64,000 nucleotides of DNA from Acidobacteriota bacterium. GTDB lineage: Bacteria; Acidobacteriota; Aminicenantia; Aminicenantales; Saccharicenantaceae. Both the position numbers and the translations under genes were made by a program. The notes below the pieces were generated by a model. The model was not told the DNA's origin, did no database searches, and worked only from the letters and a program-made list of their open reading frames with translations. Shown here piece after piece: positions 33,546-42,574 of this stretch (positions are counted from its first letter, which is position 1; the number at the start of each line of letters is the position of its first letter). Where the stretch lies: positions 186,001 through 250,000 of the forward strand of contig JAWSUF010000003.1 of assembly GCA_033549365.1 (NCBI GenBank), read 5' to 3'.

Positions 33546-35693
33546 ATGAAGACAATGAATAATGGATGGATGATCGTGGCTTTCCTTTCGGCCCTGATGG
33601 TTTCGGCGGCCCCTGCGGCGGCCGAAGAGACCGCTCAGCGGCTGGTCATACCCCGGCTTCCCGAGGCCCCGAAAATCGACGGGACGCTGGATAATCCCGT
33701 CTGGGATCACGCGCTCAAGATCGAAAATTTCGTCCAGCTCTCCCCCAAGGAAAACGGCGTTCCCTCGGAAAAGACCGTGGCCTACCTCGGCTATGACGAG
33801 AAGAACTTTTATTTCGCCTTCCGCTGTTACGATTCCCAACCGGACAGAATCCGGGCTTCGATCACGACGCGCGACAACATCATGGAGGACGACTGGATCA
33901 TCGTTTTCCTCGACACCTTCAACGAGAAGCGCCGCGCCTTTTCCTTCTTCCTCAATCCTTACGGAATCCAGATGGATGCCATGCGGATGGAAGAGGGTGG
34001 AAACGACAATATGGATATCAGTTGGGATGCCGTATTTTTCTCTGATGGAAGAATCGATGAGAACGGTTACACCGTCGAGGCCGCCATCCCCTTCAAGAGC
34101 CTCCGCTTTCCCCCGGGAGAAACCCAAATCTGGAACATCACCCTCGGCCGCACCGTGCAACGGACGGGCGAGGTGATTCTCTGGCCGACGTTTTCCCGAG
34201 AAATCCCCGGCCTTCTGACCCAGGGGAGGTCGTTTGTTATCGAAGGTCCCGTGGAAAGAGGCAAAAATCTGGAGATCATGCCCGTGCTGACCTCGCTCAA
34301 AAGAGAGGGTGACGCCATGGACGTCCAGCCCGGGGTCAATGTCAAGTACGGGGTCAGTTCCAACATGACCCTGGACTTCACGCTCAATCCGGATTTCAGC
34401 CATATCGAAACCGATGCACCGCAGATCGACTACAACCTCCGTTACGCCTTGCGATATCCTGAAAAACGCCCGTTCTTCCTCGAAGGCATGGAGATCTTCC
34501 AGTTCCCTGAAATCGAAATGGTCTACACGCGACGGATCATCGATCCTCTGTGGGGCGTCAAGGCCTCCGGCAAAACGGGTCTCTTCACCTATGGCCTGAT
34601 CTCCGCCTGGGATCGCACGCCGACCGAAAGCCTCTGGGATGTCCATAACGGCGGCTCGGAGACGCATGACGCCGCCTTGTTCAATATCGCCCGCATCAAG
34701 GCCGATGTCGGGAAGGGCTCCTACATGGGATTTTCGCTGGCCGACAAGCAAATCAACGGGTCCTGGAACCGGGCCGCCGGACTCGACGGGCAGTTCCGAT
34801 ACAGGGACAGGATCTTCTTTTCCTTCCAGGCCCTGGCGTCGAAAACGAGCTATGACGGCGATCAGACGGACCTTGCGCCCGCTCTCTACGGCGAGCTCTA
34901 TTACTTCACGAAAAACTGGAGCGTGGGCGGCTTCTGGAAATCGCTGCATCCGGATTTCGAAGCCTCATCGGGCTTTATCAACCGCGTGGACTATCGGAGC
35001 GCCGGCGGCTTCGCCTCTTACAGAATTTATACGGACAAGCCCTATTTGAACCAAGTCCAGCTGCGGCTCCAGGCGGGCCGGAGGTTCGATTATTCCGGGC
35101 CCGGCGTTCAGGACGATTGGCTCCGGGCCAATGTCCAGTTCCGGCTGACGGAATTCAACCAGGTCTTTCTTCAGTTCGAAAACGGAATGGAGCGTTTTGC
35201 CGGCATCGATTTTCAGAAGACGGGCTTTTCGGCCAACGGCCAGCTCATGCTCATCCGCTGGATGCCGTTTTACTTCTTTTTTCGGACCGGTAACAGCATC
35301 AATTACGATCCCGACGACGCTTTCCTCGGCTGCAGCAACACGTACGGGCTGTCGCTGAACTTCAAGCCGAGCCAGCGCGTTCAGGCCGGGCTCGATCTGA
35401 CCAAACAGACGTTCTGGAGAGAATGGGGCGGGGAACAGCTTTGGGATTACAACGTCATCCGCCAGAGGACGACGTACCAGCTTTCGAAATCGCTTTCGCT
35501 CCGGGCCATTGTCGACTACAACCACTTCCACAAGAAAATGTTCGGCAGCTTTCTCGTGAGCTATGTCCTCCGGCCGGGCACCCTGTTCTTCCTCGGCTTT
35601 GACAGCAACTATATCCGCGAAATGCCCGGCGCGCCCTACGACCGGCAGAATTATAGTGTGTTTCTCAAGTTCTCCTACTGGCTCCGCATTTAG
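33546..35693 (+). CDS. DUF5916-type outer-membrane protein with N-terminal CBM9-like domain
   Basis: Exported protein of 715 residues. Signal peptide: MKTMNNGWMIVAFLSALMVS to about AAPAAAE. Residues about 35-230 form a CBM9-like sugar-binding sandwich (RLPEAPKIDGTLDNPVWDHA, then VAYLGYDEKNFYFAFRCYDS, which are the family strands). The DUF5916 region follows, starting GVNVKYGVSSNMTLDFTLNP and containing YPEKRPFFLEGMEIFQF, a strong signature. The rest is alternating beta strands ending in an aromatic residue pattern (FLKFSYWLRI), consistent with an outer-membrane barrel. Function in the family is unknown; glycan capture or transport is suspected. The ATG at 33558 is an alternative start with better ribosome-site spacing. 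A bidirectional-looking terminator follows. Confidence 0.88.
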   Translation: MKTMNNGWMIVAFLSALMVSAAPAAAEETAQRLVIPRLPEAPKIDGTLDNPVWDHALKIENFVQLSPKENGVPSEKTVAYLGYDEKNFYFAFRCYDSQPDRIRASITTRDNIMEDDWIIVFLDTFNEKRRAFSFFLNPYGIQMDAMRMEEGGNDNMDISWDAVFFSDGRIDENGYTVEAAIPFKSLRFPPGETQIWNITLGRTVQRTGEVILWPTFSREIPGLLTQGRSFVIEGPVERGKNLEIMPVLTSLKREGDAMDVQPGVNVKYGVSSNMTLDFTLNPDFSHIETDAPQIDYNLRYALRYPEKRPFFLEGMEIFQFPEIEMVYTRRIIDPLWGVKASGKTGLFTYGLISAWDRTPTESLWDVHNGGSETHDAALFNIARIKADVGKGSYMGFSLADKQINGSWNRAAGLDGQFRYRDRIFFSFQALASKTSYDGDQTDLAPALYGELYYFTKNWSVGGFWKSLHPDFEASSGFINRVDYRSAGGFASYRIYTDKPYLNQVQLRLQAGRRFDYSGPGVQDDWLRANVQFRLTEFNQVFLQFENGMERFAGIDFQKTGFSANGQLMLIRWMPFYFFFRTGNSINYDPDDAFLGCSNTYGLSLNFKPSQRVQAGLDLTKQTFWREWGGEQLWDYNVIRQRTTYQLSKSLSLRAIVDYNHFHKKMFGSFLVSYVLRPGTLFFLGFDSNYIREMPGAPYDRQNYSVFLKFSYWLRI

Positions 35694-35705
35694 CTGGGGT
35701 CGTGC

Positions 35706-35753
35706 GTTAAAACACCGGAGATTATCACTCTTTTCTTTTTCCGGTGTTTTAAC
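35706..35753. terminator. Inverted repeat, probable terminator after the DUF5916 gene
   Basis: A 14-bp perfect inverted repeat (GTTAAAACACCGGA / TCCGGTGTTTTAAC) around a 20-nt T-rich loop. T residues and A residues within the arms let it work in both directions. Confidence 0.65.
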
Positions 35754-35771
35754 CCTTCGGGCGAGCCGATC

Positions 35772-35789
35772 TCACCATTCCGGCTGCGT
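35772..35789 (+). repeat. Left copy of an 18-bp direct repeat flanking the dispersed repeat
   Basis: TCACCATTCCGGCTGCGT occurs here and again at 35996-36013, 224 bp apart, on either side of the 175-bp dispersed repeat. Similarity continues imperfectly for about six bases. Confidence 0.8.
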
Positions 35790-35807
35790 TGTACCTTTAT
35801 GTCTCCA

Positions 35808-35982
35808 GCAAGGAGGCTTCCGCGGGGCGCAGGGGGGATCCCGGAACAAGCCGTTGGAGGGTCGAGCGGGCACGGATCCGAAGCCGGAGGCTGAGGAGAG
35901 CGAGACCCGGAACCGGAGTGGACGAGACTCGCCGGGGCTCGGACACGTCTTGTGAAGGGATTCACCCGAGCCCGAAAAGCGG
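35808..35982 (+). repeat. Dispersed 175-bp repeat, copy A
   Basis: GC-rich intergenic element nearly identical (about nine in ten bases, no gaps) to the reverse complement of 60039-60213. It begins GCAAGGAGGCTTCCGCGGGG and ends with the hairpin arms GGGCTCGG ... CCGAGCCC. One frame is open in both copies, but most differences change the amino acid, so it is unlikely to be coding. It lies between the terminator of the DUF5916 gene and the mfd start. Confidence 0.85.
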
Positions 35983-35995
35983 GTGCCGATGCATT

Positions 35996-36013
35996 TCACC
36001 ATTCCGGCTGCGT
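35996..36013 (+). repeat. Right copy of the 18-bp direct repeat
   Basis: Identical to 35772-35789. It lies 13 bp after the end of the dispersed repeat and 14 bp before the -10 box of mfd. Confidence 0.8.
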
Positions 36014-36027
36014 CGAACCTAATCGGG

Positions 36028-36033
36028 TATAAT
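36028..36033 (+). promoter_or_regulatory. -10 element of mfd (leaderless)
   Basis: A perfect TATAAT with exactly 6 nt between it and the GTG at 36040. No good -35 box is visible 16-18 bp upstream; that position is occupied by the right 18-bp direct repeat. Confidence 0.45.
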
Positions 36034-36039
36034 GGCGGG

Positions 36040-39000
36040 GTGAGCCTTGGTTTTCTTTTCGACTCCCCGGAATACAGGGAACTGGTCCACTTTGTCGACA
36101 AGGGCGAAAGCGGCGTGTCCATCCGGGGCGTGGCTGCGGCCGCCCGGCCTTATCTTCTGGCGGGCCTGGCCCGAACGACCGGGCGGACCGTCGTCATCGT
36201 GCAGGCCTCCCGGCGGGCCCTCAAACCGCCGGCCGAGTCCTGCGCCTTCTTCCTTTCGCTTTTCGGGCCCCATCGTGGAGCGGTCTCTTTTCCGGAACTG
36301 TCGGACAGCCCTTACCAGGAAATTCCCCCTTCACTCGAGGCCCGATCCCGGAGGATGCGGTTTTTCCATTCTCTCACCGGCCCCGGACCTTCGGTCTGCG
36401 TCACCAACCTTCCGGCCTTGCTCAAACCCTTCCCTTCGCCGGAAGATCTGGAAAAATCTTTTCTCGATCTCAGCCCGGAGACGTCCGTTTCGCGCGAATC
36501 TCTTCTTGAAACCCTGGAAGCCTGGGGATACGCGCGCGAAGACATTGTCGCTTCCCCGGGCGAATACGCCGCGCGCGGGGGCATCATCGACGTCTTCTCG
36601 CCCTGGCTCGACAATCCGGTCCGGATCGAGCTCTCGGCCGACCGCGTCGCCTCTCTTCGCGAATTCGACTCCGCAACCCAGAAGTCGATCCGGCGCGCAT
36701 CCCGCATCATCGTGCCGTCTCTCCGGGAATTTCCGGGCGATCCGGTTTTTTTCCGGGAATGGACGCAGGAGGCCCGCAGGCTGTCCTCCGGAGCACGGCG
36801 CGATTTCGAAGCCAAGGTCGAAGCTCTGGCCGGCGGAGAGATTATTCCGTCTTTTGCATATGCGGCCGTCTTGAAGAAGGACCGCTTCGCCCCGTTCTCC
36901 CGCTTTCTCTCGGATGCCGTCTTGATCGTCGATGATCCGGACGCTTTGGAGCAGGACTGGCGGGAAAGAACAGAAGAGTGGAACAGCCAATACCAGGGGC
37001 TTCGGGACGCGGGGATGTTCGCCCTTTCGCCCGATGACATCTTTCCTCCCCCGCTGCGGGATCTACTCATGGCCCGGGCCTTCCACTTCGAAGACCTGTC
37101 CCGGGACGAGGAAGGTCCGGCGGTCTCCTTCATTTCCCAGCCCGTCCCCCGGTTCGCCAACCGCATTCCGTTCTTCCTGGAATACCTGGCCCGGCTTCAC
37201 AGGGAGCGCGACCGATGTTCCATTTTTCTCCGGGATCAGGGGACGCGGCGGCGCCTGGGCCTTCTGCTTGAAGAGCACGGCATTCCCGCCGTGGAGTCCG
37301 ATGCTCCGCTCGAATCCTCGGGACGGAGCGATGTGCGCCTGCTCCTCGGCGCGCTGTCGCGCGGATTTTCTTTTCCCCGGGACAAGGTCGTCGTTTTCGC
37401 CGAAGGGGATATTTTCACCGAGGAGAAAGTCCTTGTCAGCCGGGCCGTCCGGAAATCCTTTGTTTCCCAGTTCCAGGATCTCAAATCCGGCGACACCGTG
37501 GTCCACGTTGACTACGGCGTCGGCGTTTTTCAGGGCCTGAGAAAACTCGCCGTCGAGGAAAAAAACCGCGAATTCATCGAAATCGGTTATCGGGACGGAG
37601 ATACGCTTCTCGTGCCCGTCGAGGACCTGAATCTCGTTCAGAAATTTTCCTCCTCCGGAGAGACGCGGCCCGATCTGGACAAACTGGGCACGCAGACATG
37701 GGAAAAAACCAAAACCCGGGCCCGGAAGGCGGTGGAGGCCGTGGCCCGGGAGCTTCTCGATCTCTATGCCCGCAGAAAAGCCGCCAAAGGATTCGCCTTC
37801 AGCCCGGGCGGAGAGTGGGAGACGGAGTTCGACCGGATGTTCACCCACGAGGAAACGGACGACCAGCTGCGGGCCATCCGGGAGATTCGGCGGGACATGG
37901 AATCGCCGCAGCCGATGGACCGGCTCCTTTGCGGTGATGTCGGATACGGCAAAACCGAAGTGGCCATGCGGGCCGCTTTCAAGGCCGTCATGGACGGCAA
38001 GCAGGTCGCGGTCCTGTGCCCGACGACCGTCCTGGCCGGCCAGCATCTGACGACCTTCCGAAGCCGCATGGTCCTGTTTCCCGTCCGCATCGAAGCCCTG
38101 TCCCGTTTCCAGTCGGCCGAACACCGGGCCGAAGTTCTCTCGGATCTTCGCCGGGGATTCGTCGACATCGTCATCGGGACTCACCGCCTTCTTTCGGGAG
38201 ACGTGGCCTTCAAGGATCTCGGCCTGCTCATTGTCGATGAAGAGCAGCGGTTCGGTGTCCGGCACAAGGAAAAAATCAAGGAACTCAAAGCCCAGGTCGA
38301 TGTCCTGACCATGACGGCGACGCCCATCCCCCGGACCTTGAACATGTCCCTGGCCGGACTCCGGGATATCAGCCTCATCGAGACGCCGCCCCGGGACAGG
38401 CTGGCCGTCCACACCGTGGTCACGCCCTTCAATACGGATCTCGTAGCCTCGGCGATCCGTCACGAACTGGGGCGGGGGGGACAGGTCTATTACCTCCATA
38501 ACCGCGTGGAGGATATCGACAAGGCCGCGGCCCTCATGCTCCGGCTTGTCCCCCAGGCCCGGGTTTCCGTGGTTCACGGCCGGATGGCCGGAGCCCAGCT
38601 CGAAAAGCGAATGATGGATTTCGTCGAAGGCCGATCCGACATTCTGGTTTCGACGACCATCATCGAAAACGGCATCGACATCCCCCTCGTCAACACGCTG
38701 ATCGTCGATCGGGCCGACCTCTTCGGTCTGGCCCAGCTCTACCAGCTCCGGGGTCGCGTCGGGCGTTCGGCCCGGCAGGCCTTCGCCTACTTCCTCGTCC
38801 CGGCCGCCCACGAGTTGACGCCGGCGGCCCGCGAAAGGCTCACGGCACTCAAGGAATTCAGCGAACTCGGCTCGGGATTCCGTCTGGCCGCACGGGACCT
38901 TGAAATCCGCGGTGCGGGGCATCTTCTGGGGCACCGCCAGCACGGCGTGCTGGAAGCCGTCGGTTTCGATTATTTCATGCAGCTTCTGGACCGCTCGGTC

Positions 39001-39477
39001 CGGGAGCTCAAGGGAGAAACCGTCGAGGATGTGAAATGCGTCATCAACCTCCGGGTGGACATCCGCGTCCCGGAAGACTATCTGCCTCAGGTCAATCTCC
39101 GCTTGAATCTCTACAAACGGCTGTCCTCGATCGAGGACCCGGACGAAGTCGACCGGATCCGCTCCGAAATCGCCGATCGCTTCGGCGAACCTCCGGAAAC
39201 TGTCGAATGTCTCCTGCGTTTCGGTGCCGTCAAGCTTCTTTCGCGGCAAATTCTGGCCGAATCCGTCGACCGAAACGGGGATCGGATCCTGATCAAGCTG
39301 TCTCCTTCGACACCCGTCGAGCTGACCCGGCTTTCCGGCATCCTGAAGGCCCGCAGCGGCTCGTTTTCTCCCCAAGGCGTCATGTCTCTCCGAATTCGAG
39401 TGCACAGCGACCGCGAGATTCTGGATGAAACCATCCGGATCTTGAAGGAGTTATCCGGTTGGGCTATAATGAATTGA
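36040..39477 (+). CDS. mfd: Transcription-repair coupling factor
   Basis: SF2 translocase of 1145 residues that removes RNA polymerase stalled at DNA damage and recruits UvrA. The N-terminal UvrB-like region has YREDIVASPGEYAARGGIIDVFS (VxxPGEFAxRGGIIDVF in the family). The RNA-polymerase interaction domain shows GDTVVHVDYGVGVFQGL and YRDGDTLLVPVEDLNLVQKF. The helicase core has Walker A GDVGYGKTEVAMRAAF (near residue 635), DEEQRFGVRHKEK (near 732), TATPIPRTL and the TRG-like motif RGRVGRSARQAFAYF. A C-terminal TRCF domain follows. The GTG at 36040 is preferred over an upstream ATG inside the repeat because it starts at the conserved sequence and has a -10 box 6 nt away. The downstream foldase genes overlap or abut. 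Confidence 0.96.
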   Translation: MSLGFLFDSPEYRELVHFVDKGESGVSIRGVAAAARPYLLAGLARTTGRTVVIVQASRRALKPPAESCAFFLSLFGPHRGAVSFPELSDSPYQEIPPSLEARSRRMRFFHSLTGPGPSVCVTNLPALLKPFPSPEDLEKSFLDLSPETSVSRESLLETLEAWGYAREDIVASPGEYAARGGIIDVFSPWLDNPVRIELSADRVASLREFDSATQKSIRRASRIIVPSLREFPGDPVFFREWTQEARRLSSGARRDFEAKVEALAGGEIIPSFAYAAVLKKDRFAPFSRFLSDAVLIVDDPDALEQDWRERTEEWNSQYQGLRDAGMFALSPDDIFPPPLRDLLMARAFHFEDLSRDEEGPAVSFISQPVPRFANRIPFFLEYLARLHRERDRCSIFLRDQGTRRRLGLLLEEHGIPAVESDAPLESSGRSDVRLLLGALSRGFSFPRDKVVVFAEGDIFTEEKVLVSRAVRKSFVSQFQDLKSGDTVVHVDYGVGVFQGLRKLAVEEKNREFIEIGYRDGDTLLVPVEDLNLVQKFSSSGETRPDLDKLGTQTWEKTKTRARKAVEAVARELLDLYARRKAAKGFAFSPGGEWETEFDRMFTHEETDDQLRAIREIRRDMESPQPMDRLLCGDVGYGKTEVAMRAAFKAVMDGKQVAVLCPTTVLAGQHLTTFRSRMVLFPVRIEALSRFQSAEHRAEVLSDLRRGFVDIVIGTHRLLSGDVAFKDLGLLIVDEEQRFGVRHKEKIKELKAQVDVLTMTATPIPRTLNMSLAGLRDISLIETPPRDRLAVHTVVTPFNTDLVASAIRHELGRGGQVYYLHNRVEDIDKAAALMLRLVPQARVSVVHGRMAGAQLEKRMMDFVEGRSDILVSTTIIENGIDIPLVNTLIVDRADLFGLAQLYQLRGRVGRSARQAFAYFLVPAAHELTPAARERLTALKEFSELGSGFRLAARDLEIRGAGHLLGHRQHGVLEAVGFDYFMQLLDRSVRELKGETVEDVKCVINLRVDIRVPEDYLPQVNLRLNLYKRLSSIEDPDEVDRIRSEIADRFGEPPETVECLLRFGAVKLLSRQILAESVDRNGDRILIKLSPSTPVELTRLSGILKARSGSFSPQGVMSLRIRVHSDREILDETIRILKELSGWAIMN
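39442..39470 (+). promoter_or_regulatory. Predicted internal promoter for the foldase pair
   Basis: TTGAAG (39442-39447), 17 bp, TATAAT (39465-39470), inside the last codons of mfd. The start site near 39477 would leave about 12 nt before the ATG at 39489. Confidence 0.5.
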
Positions 39478-39488
39478 AATTGCTGAAG

Positions 39489-40469
39489 ATGAAAACCCTG
39501 AAACCGAAATGGCGTTGGATTGCCGCGCCGGCCGCGGCCTGTTGTCTCCTGGCCTTTTCCGTCTGCGGGAAGCCCGATTCCGGAATCCCGGATCGGAAGA
39601 GTCTCGAGACCCTTGTCCCCGAACAAGCCCAAAAGATCATCCTTGTCGTCGAGGGTGTATTTTTCAACAATGGGGATTTGGAGAATTACATCCGGAGAAT
39701 TCCGGGAGGGAATTCCACCGCCTTGTCCCCCGAGATCCTGGCCCGCCTTTTCGACATGTTCGTCGAAGAAAAGCTGCTCCTCCAGGCCGCCCGGAAGAGC
39801 GGTTTGACCCTGTCCTGGGAAGAGAAACGCGATTTTTTGGCCAAATCCGTCGGTGGATCTCCGGAAGAAAGTCCGGTTCTGGACAACACGGACGAGGAAA
39901 GGCTTTATGACCGGCTCCTCGTGGAAAAATACACCTACGAAGTCATCAAGGATATCCCTGTCGACGATGAGGAAATCCGCGAATATTATCAGGCCAACAA
40001 GAAGGAATACCTCCTGTCCGAACGCGTGCGGGTGAGCCAGATTCTTGTGGATACCGAGCAAAGGGCGGTTTCCATCCTTCGCCGGGTGGAAAACGAGCCT
40101 GAAGACGTCTTCCGCAGGCTGGCCCGGGAGGAATCTTTCGGTCCGGAGGCTTTTAAAGGAGGCGAAATGGGCGTTTTCAAGCCCGGTGACCTCCCGTATG
40201 AAATGGAAAGAGTCGTTTTCGCCCTCGAGGAAGGCGCCTTGAGCCGCGTTGTGGAATCCTTTTACGGCTTTCATATCTTCCGCCTCGACAAGCGCTACCC
40301 CCCGGAATTGCTTTCCGAAAGCGACGCCGCGCCGTCCATCCGATTGAAAATCCTCGAAAGGAAATACAAGGAGGCCATGGCCTCTCATATCGAGGACCTC
40401 CGGACGGATATGGAATGGACGGCCTATCCCGACAATCTGTTTTTCGCCGACCCAAAGGATGAATCATGA
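39489..40469 (+). CDS. Peptidyl-prolyl isomerase lipoprotein (parvulin/SurA-like)
   Basis: Periplasmic foldase of about 326 residues. Signal peptide with lipobox (CCLLAFSVC), so probably lipid-anchored. A SurA-type helical N-domain (LSPEILARLFDMFVEEKLLL) is followed by the parvulin domain: VRVSQILVDTEQRAVSILRR, FRRLAREESFGPEAFKGGEMGVFKPGDLPYEMERVVFAL, and ESFYGFHIFRLDKR. Catalytic-type histidine (usually HIL) is replaced by QIL, so isomerase activity may be weak. A TTG at 39459 with AAGGAG at 39445-39450 is an alternative start inside mfd that adds ten residues. The gene overlaps the next by 4 bp (ATGA). Confidence 0.87.
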   Translation: MKTLKPKWRWIAAPAAACCLLAFSVCGKPDSGIPDRKSLETLVPEQAQKIILVVEGVFFNNGDLENYIRRIPGGNSTALSPEILARLFDMFVEEKLLLQAARKSGLTLSWEEKRDFLAKSVGGSPEESPVLDNTDEERLYDRLLVEKYTYEVIKDIPVDDEEIREYYQANKKEYLLSERVRVSQILVDTEQRAVSILRRVENEPEDVFRRLAREESFGPEAFKGGEMGVFKPGDLPYEMERVVFALEEGALSRVVESFYGFHIFRLDKRYPPELLSESDAAPSIRLKILERKYKEAMASHIEDLRTDMEWTAYPDNLFFADPKDES

Positions 40470-41431
40470 AAACGAAACGTGCCGCCACCGTTCTGATCCT
40501 CGCCGCCGCGGTTGTGTCTTTCGCCGCGCAGGACGTCGTCGAGGAGATCGTCGCCGTCGTCAACGACGACATCATCACCCTGTCGGAATACCGGCAGGAA
40601 TTCGAATCCACAATGGCCCTCATGAGGGCCCAGCTTCAGGGAGAGGCTTTTGAGAGACAGTACGAGAATCTCAAGAACGAGCTTCTCAACATGATGATCA
40701 CCGATATCCTGCTCATGCAGAAAGCCAGGGAAGAGGCAATCAATGTCGGCGAACAGCTGAAAATGACCATCGAATCCATCAAAGAGGAAAACAATATCCC
40801 GACGGACGAGGATCTGCGCCGGGCCCTTCAGCAACAGGGCATCGGATACAACGAGTGGATCGCCGAGATGGAGGAGAATCTGAAGAAGCAGGCGGTGATC
40901 TTCACGGAGGTCGACCGATCCATTGTCCTGGACGACTCCGAGATCGTCCAGTATTACCGCCGCTTTCCCGATGAATTCACGGAACCCGAGGAGTTCCAGA
41001 TCCGGGCCGTTTATTTGGCCCCCGCCTCCGCGGATGAGTTGGAAGTCAGAAAGCAGGCCATCGACGCCGCGATCGAGGCCGGAGAATCTCTGGCCGCCGT
41101 AGCCGGGACCCATTCCGATCCCCCGCTCAATGAGGTCGAGGGCGATCTGGGTCGATTCAAGAAGGGCGAATTGGACCCTGTGCTTGAAGATGTCGTCGCG
41201 ACTCTTGAAACGGGCGGAATCAGCGGCTGGGTCGAGACGAAAAACGGCTGGTATCGCCTCCATGTGGAAGAGAAAACGCCCAGCCGCCTCCGGCCCTTTG
41301 AGGATGCCCGGAAAGACGTTGAGGAAAACCTCTTCATGGAAAAGAAACAGAAGAAACTGGATGAGTTTCTCAAGAAACTCAGAGAACAGAGCTATATCAA
41401 GATTCTCAAACCGAACCCCCTGAATCTCTGA
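40466..41431 (+). CDS. SurA-like periplasmic chaperone/peptidyl-prolyl isomerase
   Basis: Exported chaperone of 321 residues. Signal peptide: MKTKRAATVLILAAAVVSFA. The SurA N-domain hallmark VVEEIVAVVNDDIITLSEYRQEF starts the mature protein, followed by NELLNMMITDILLMQKAREE. A parvulin domain comes next (EEFQIRAVYLAPASADELEV, GDLGRFKKGELDPVLEDVVATLETGG, TKNGWYRLHVEEK). It likely escorts outer-membrane proteins with the preceding lipoprotein foldase. The start ATG overlaps the previous stop codon (ATGA), so the pair is translationally coupled. It has a single parvulin domain, against two in E. coli SurA. Convergent with the arginine decarboxylase gene, 3 bp apart. Confidence 0.9.
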   Translation: MKTKRAATVLILAAAVVSFAAQDVVEEIVAVVNDDIITLSEYRQEFESTMALMRAQLQGEAFERQYENLKNELLNMMITDILLMQKAREEAINVGEQLKMTIESIKEENNIPTDEDLRRALQQQGIGYNEWIAEMEENLKKQAVIFTEVDRSIVLDDSEIVQYYRRFPDEFTEPEEFQIRAVYLAPASADELEVRKQAIDAAIEAGESLAAVAGTHSDPPLNEVEGDLGRFKKGELDPVLEDVVATLETGGISGWVETKNGWYRLHVEEKTPSRLRPFEDARKDVEENLFMEKKQKKLDEFLKKLREQSYIKILKPNPLNL

Positions 41432-41434
41432 ACT

Positions 41435-41986
41435 TCAGGCGATCAAAACGGCGGCGGCGACGGTCGTCGTCCAGAGTCCGGCGGCACCCTTCGCGGTTTG
41501 CGAAATACTTTTCGTGCGGAGGGAAAGCGAAGGAGAAAGCCGGCGTTGCGGACGGCCGCCGCGGGGAGTCGAACGGCCGCTCAGGGTCATGCCGAGCTTG
41601 GTGGCCAGCATTTCGGCCGCAAGATCTTCCGTGTGGCGTCCGGCCTCCTTTTCCGTCACTCCGAAGGCTTCGTGTTCGGCCAGATAACCGTAAAGATCCG
41701 GATCCTCGGGAACGGCCATGCCGATGGAGGAGGAGATGAGCCGGTGGGGTTCGTCTGTCGCGTTTTCGCTCATGACCAGGAAAACGATCTGTCCCGGCTT
41801 CAGGAGTTTCAGCCCGGCCTCGCGCGCTACGATGCGGCACCGGGGCGGAAAGATGCTCGAGACGCGGACGAGGTTGAAGGAGGAAATCCCGGCGTCTCGA
41901 AGAGCGATTTCGAAACTGACGAGTTTTTCGGCATGCCGGCCCATGCCCCGCGTCAGAAAAACCTTGCCGGGAAGGATGGCGGTCAT
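41435..41986 (-). CDS. Pyruvoyl-dependent arginine decarboxylase
   Basis: Enzyme of 183 residues that decarboxylates arginine to agmatine, with self-cleavage to create a pyruvoyl group. The family signature NLVRVSSIFPP is complete; by analogy with the archaeal enzyme cleavage falls between Ser43 and Ser44. GQIVFLVMSENATDEPHRLISSSIGMA is the conserved second half, including the active-site glutamate region. The C-terminus has a long tail after the family core (about 40 residues, ending in a hydrophobic stretch TTTVAAAVLIA), which is unusual. The ATG overlaps the stop codon of the upstream lipoprotein gene (ATGA). No agmatinase or agmatine deiminase gene is nearby. Roles: polyamine synthesis or acid resistance. 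Confidence 0.92.
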   Translation of the reverse strand: MTAILPGKVFLTRGMGRHAEKLVSFEIALRDAGISSFNLVRVSSIFPPRCRIVAREAGLKLLKPGQIVFLVMSENATDEPHRLISSSIGMAVPEDPDLYGYLAEHEAFGVTEKEAGRHTEDLAAEMLATKLGMTLSGRSTPRGGRPQRRLSPSLSLRTKSISQTAKGAAGLWTTTVAAAVLIA

Positions 41987-42549
41987 GTGTCCCTGTCGGG
42001 TTCCGATGCGTCTGACTTGATCTCCGTCGGGTCTTCGGGTTCCTGAAAATCGATGTCCCGCGAAACGTCCCATTCCCCCAGCAGAGCCGGGCGCGAACCT
42101 TTGGAACTGGCGAAAAGGCGCACTTCGGTGGGTTTCCACATCGGGCTGCCCTTGATGTGTTCGAGATTCCGTCCTTCAACTCCGAAGTTGCTGGTCAATG
42201 TGATCGGATCATAGGTCTCGCCGGGCTCCAGGGCCCGGTCCCGGATCGTGGCCAGAAAACCGTCTCCCAGGTTTTCCTCGTCGCCCTTGAATTTGAAAAC
42301 GGCATTGAAATTGACGAAACGCAAGGGTTGGTCGCCCACGTTCTTGACGCTGAAGGTGATCTGCGGAACCAGGATCAACCGCGGCGGCCAGGGCTGATAA
42401 TACTTGGAAACCCAGACCGTCCGGACGTCCGTGACTTCCAGGGCGTTTTTCAGATCATCCGCCGTCATTTGTTTGCAGGCCGGCACAAGGAACACGGCGA
42501 TCAACGCCGCCGCAATCGCCGGCGCGGATTTGGTTTTCGGATGCATCAT
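41983..42549 (-). CDS. Small lipoprotein of unknown function
   Basis: Lipoprotein of 188 residues: MMHPKTKSAPAIAAALIAVF followed by lipobox LVPAC. The mature part has a beta-rich centre (RLILVPQITFSVKNVGDQPLRFVNFNAVF) resembling a small immunoglobulin-like fold of the LEA/DUF type, then GETYDPITLTSNFGVEG. I do not recognise a characterised family. Start ATG at 42549 has AGGAGG at good spacing, and a TTGCAA-17-TATATT promoter lies just upstream, so this gene and the arginine decarboxylase gene form a transcription unit. The 4-bp overlap with the decarboxylase suggests they are made together, but the reason is not clear. Confidence 0.78.
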   Translation of the reverse strand: MMHPKTKSAPAIAAALIAVFLVPACKQMTADDLKNALEVTDVRTVWVSKYYQPWPPRLILVPQITFSVKNVGDQPLRFVNFNAVFKFKGDEENLGDGFLATIRDRALEPGETYDPITLTSNFGVEGRNLEHIKGSPMWKPTEVRLFASSKGSRPALLGEWDVSRDIDFQEPEDPTEIKSDASEPDRDT

Positions 42550-42574
42550 CGGATTCCTCCTGACTTTCCCGCTT

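Noticed and set aside
35808-35982. Repeat copy A as a small protein gene
   Set aside because: Differences from copy B mostly change amino acids and the frame ends differently; no ribosome site is present.
37063-39405. Long minus-strand frame opposite mfd
   Set aside because: Antisense composition and complete mfd homology on the plus strand.
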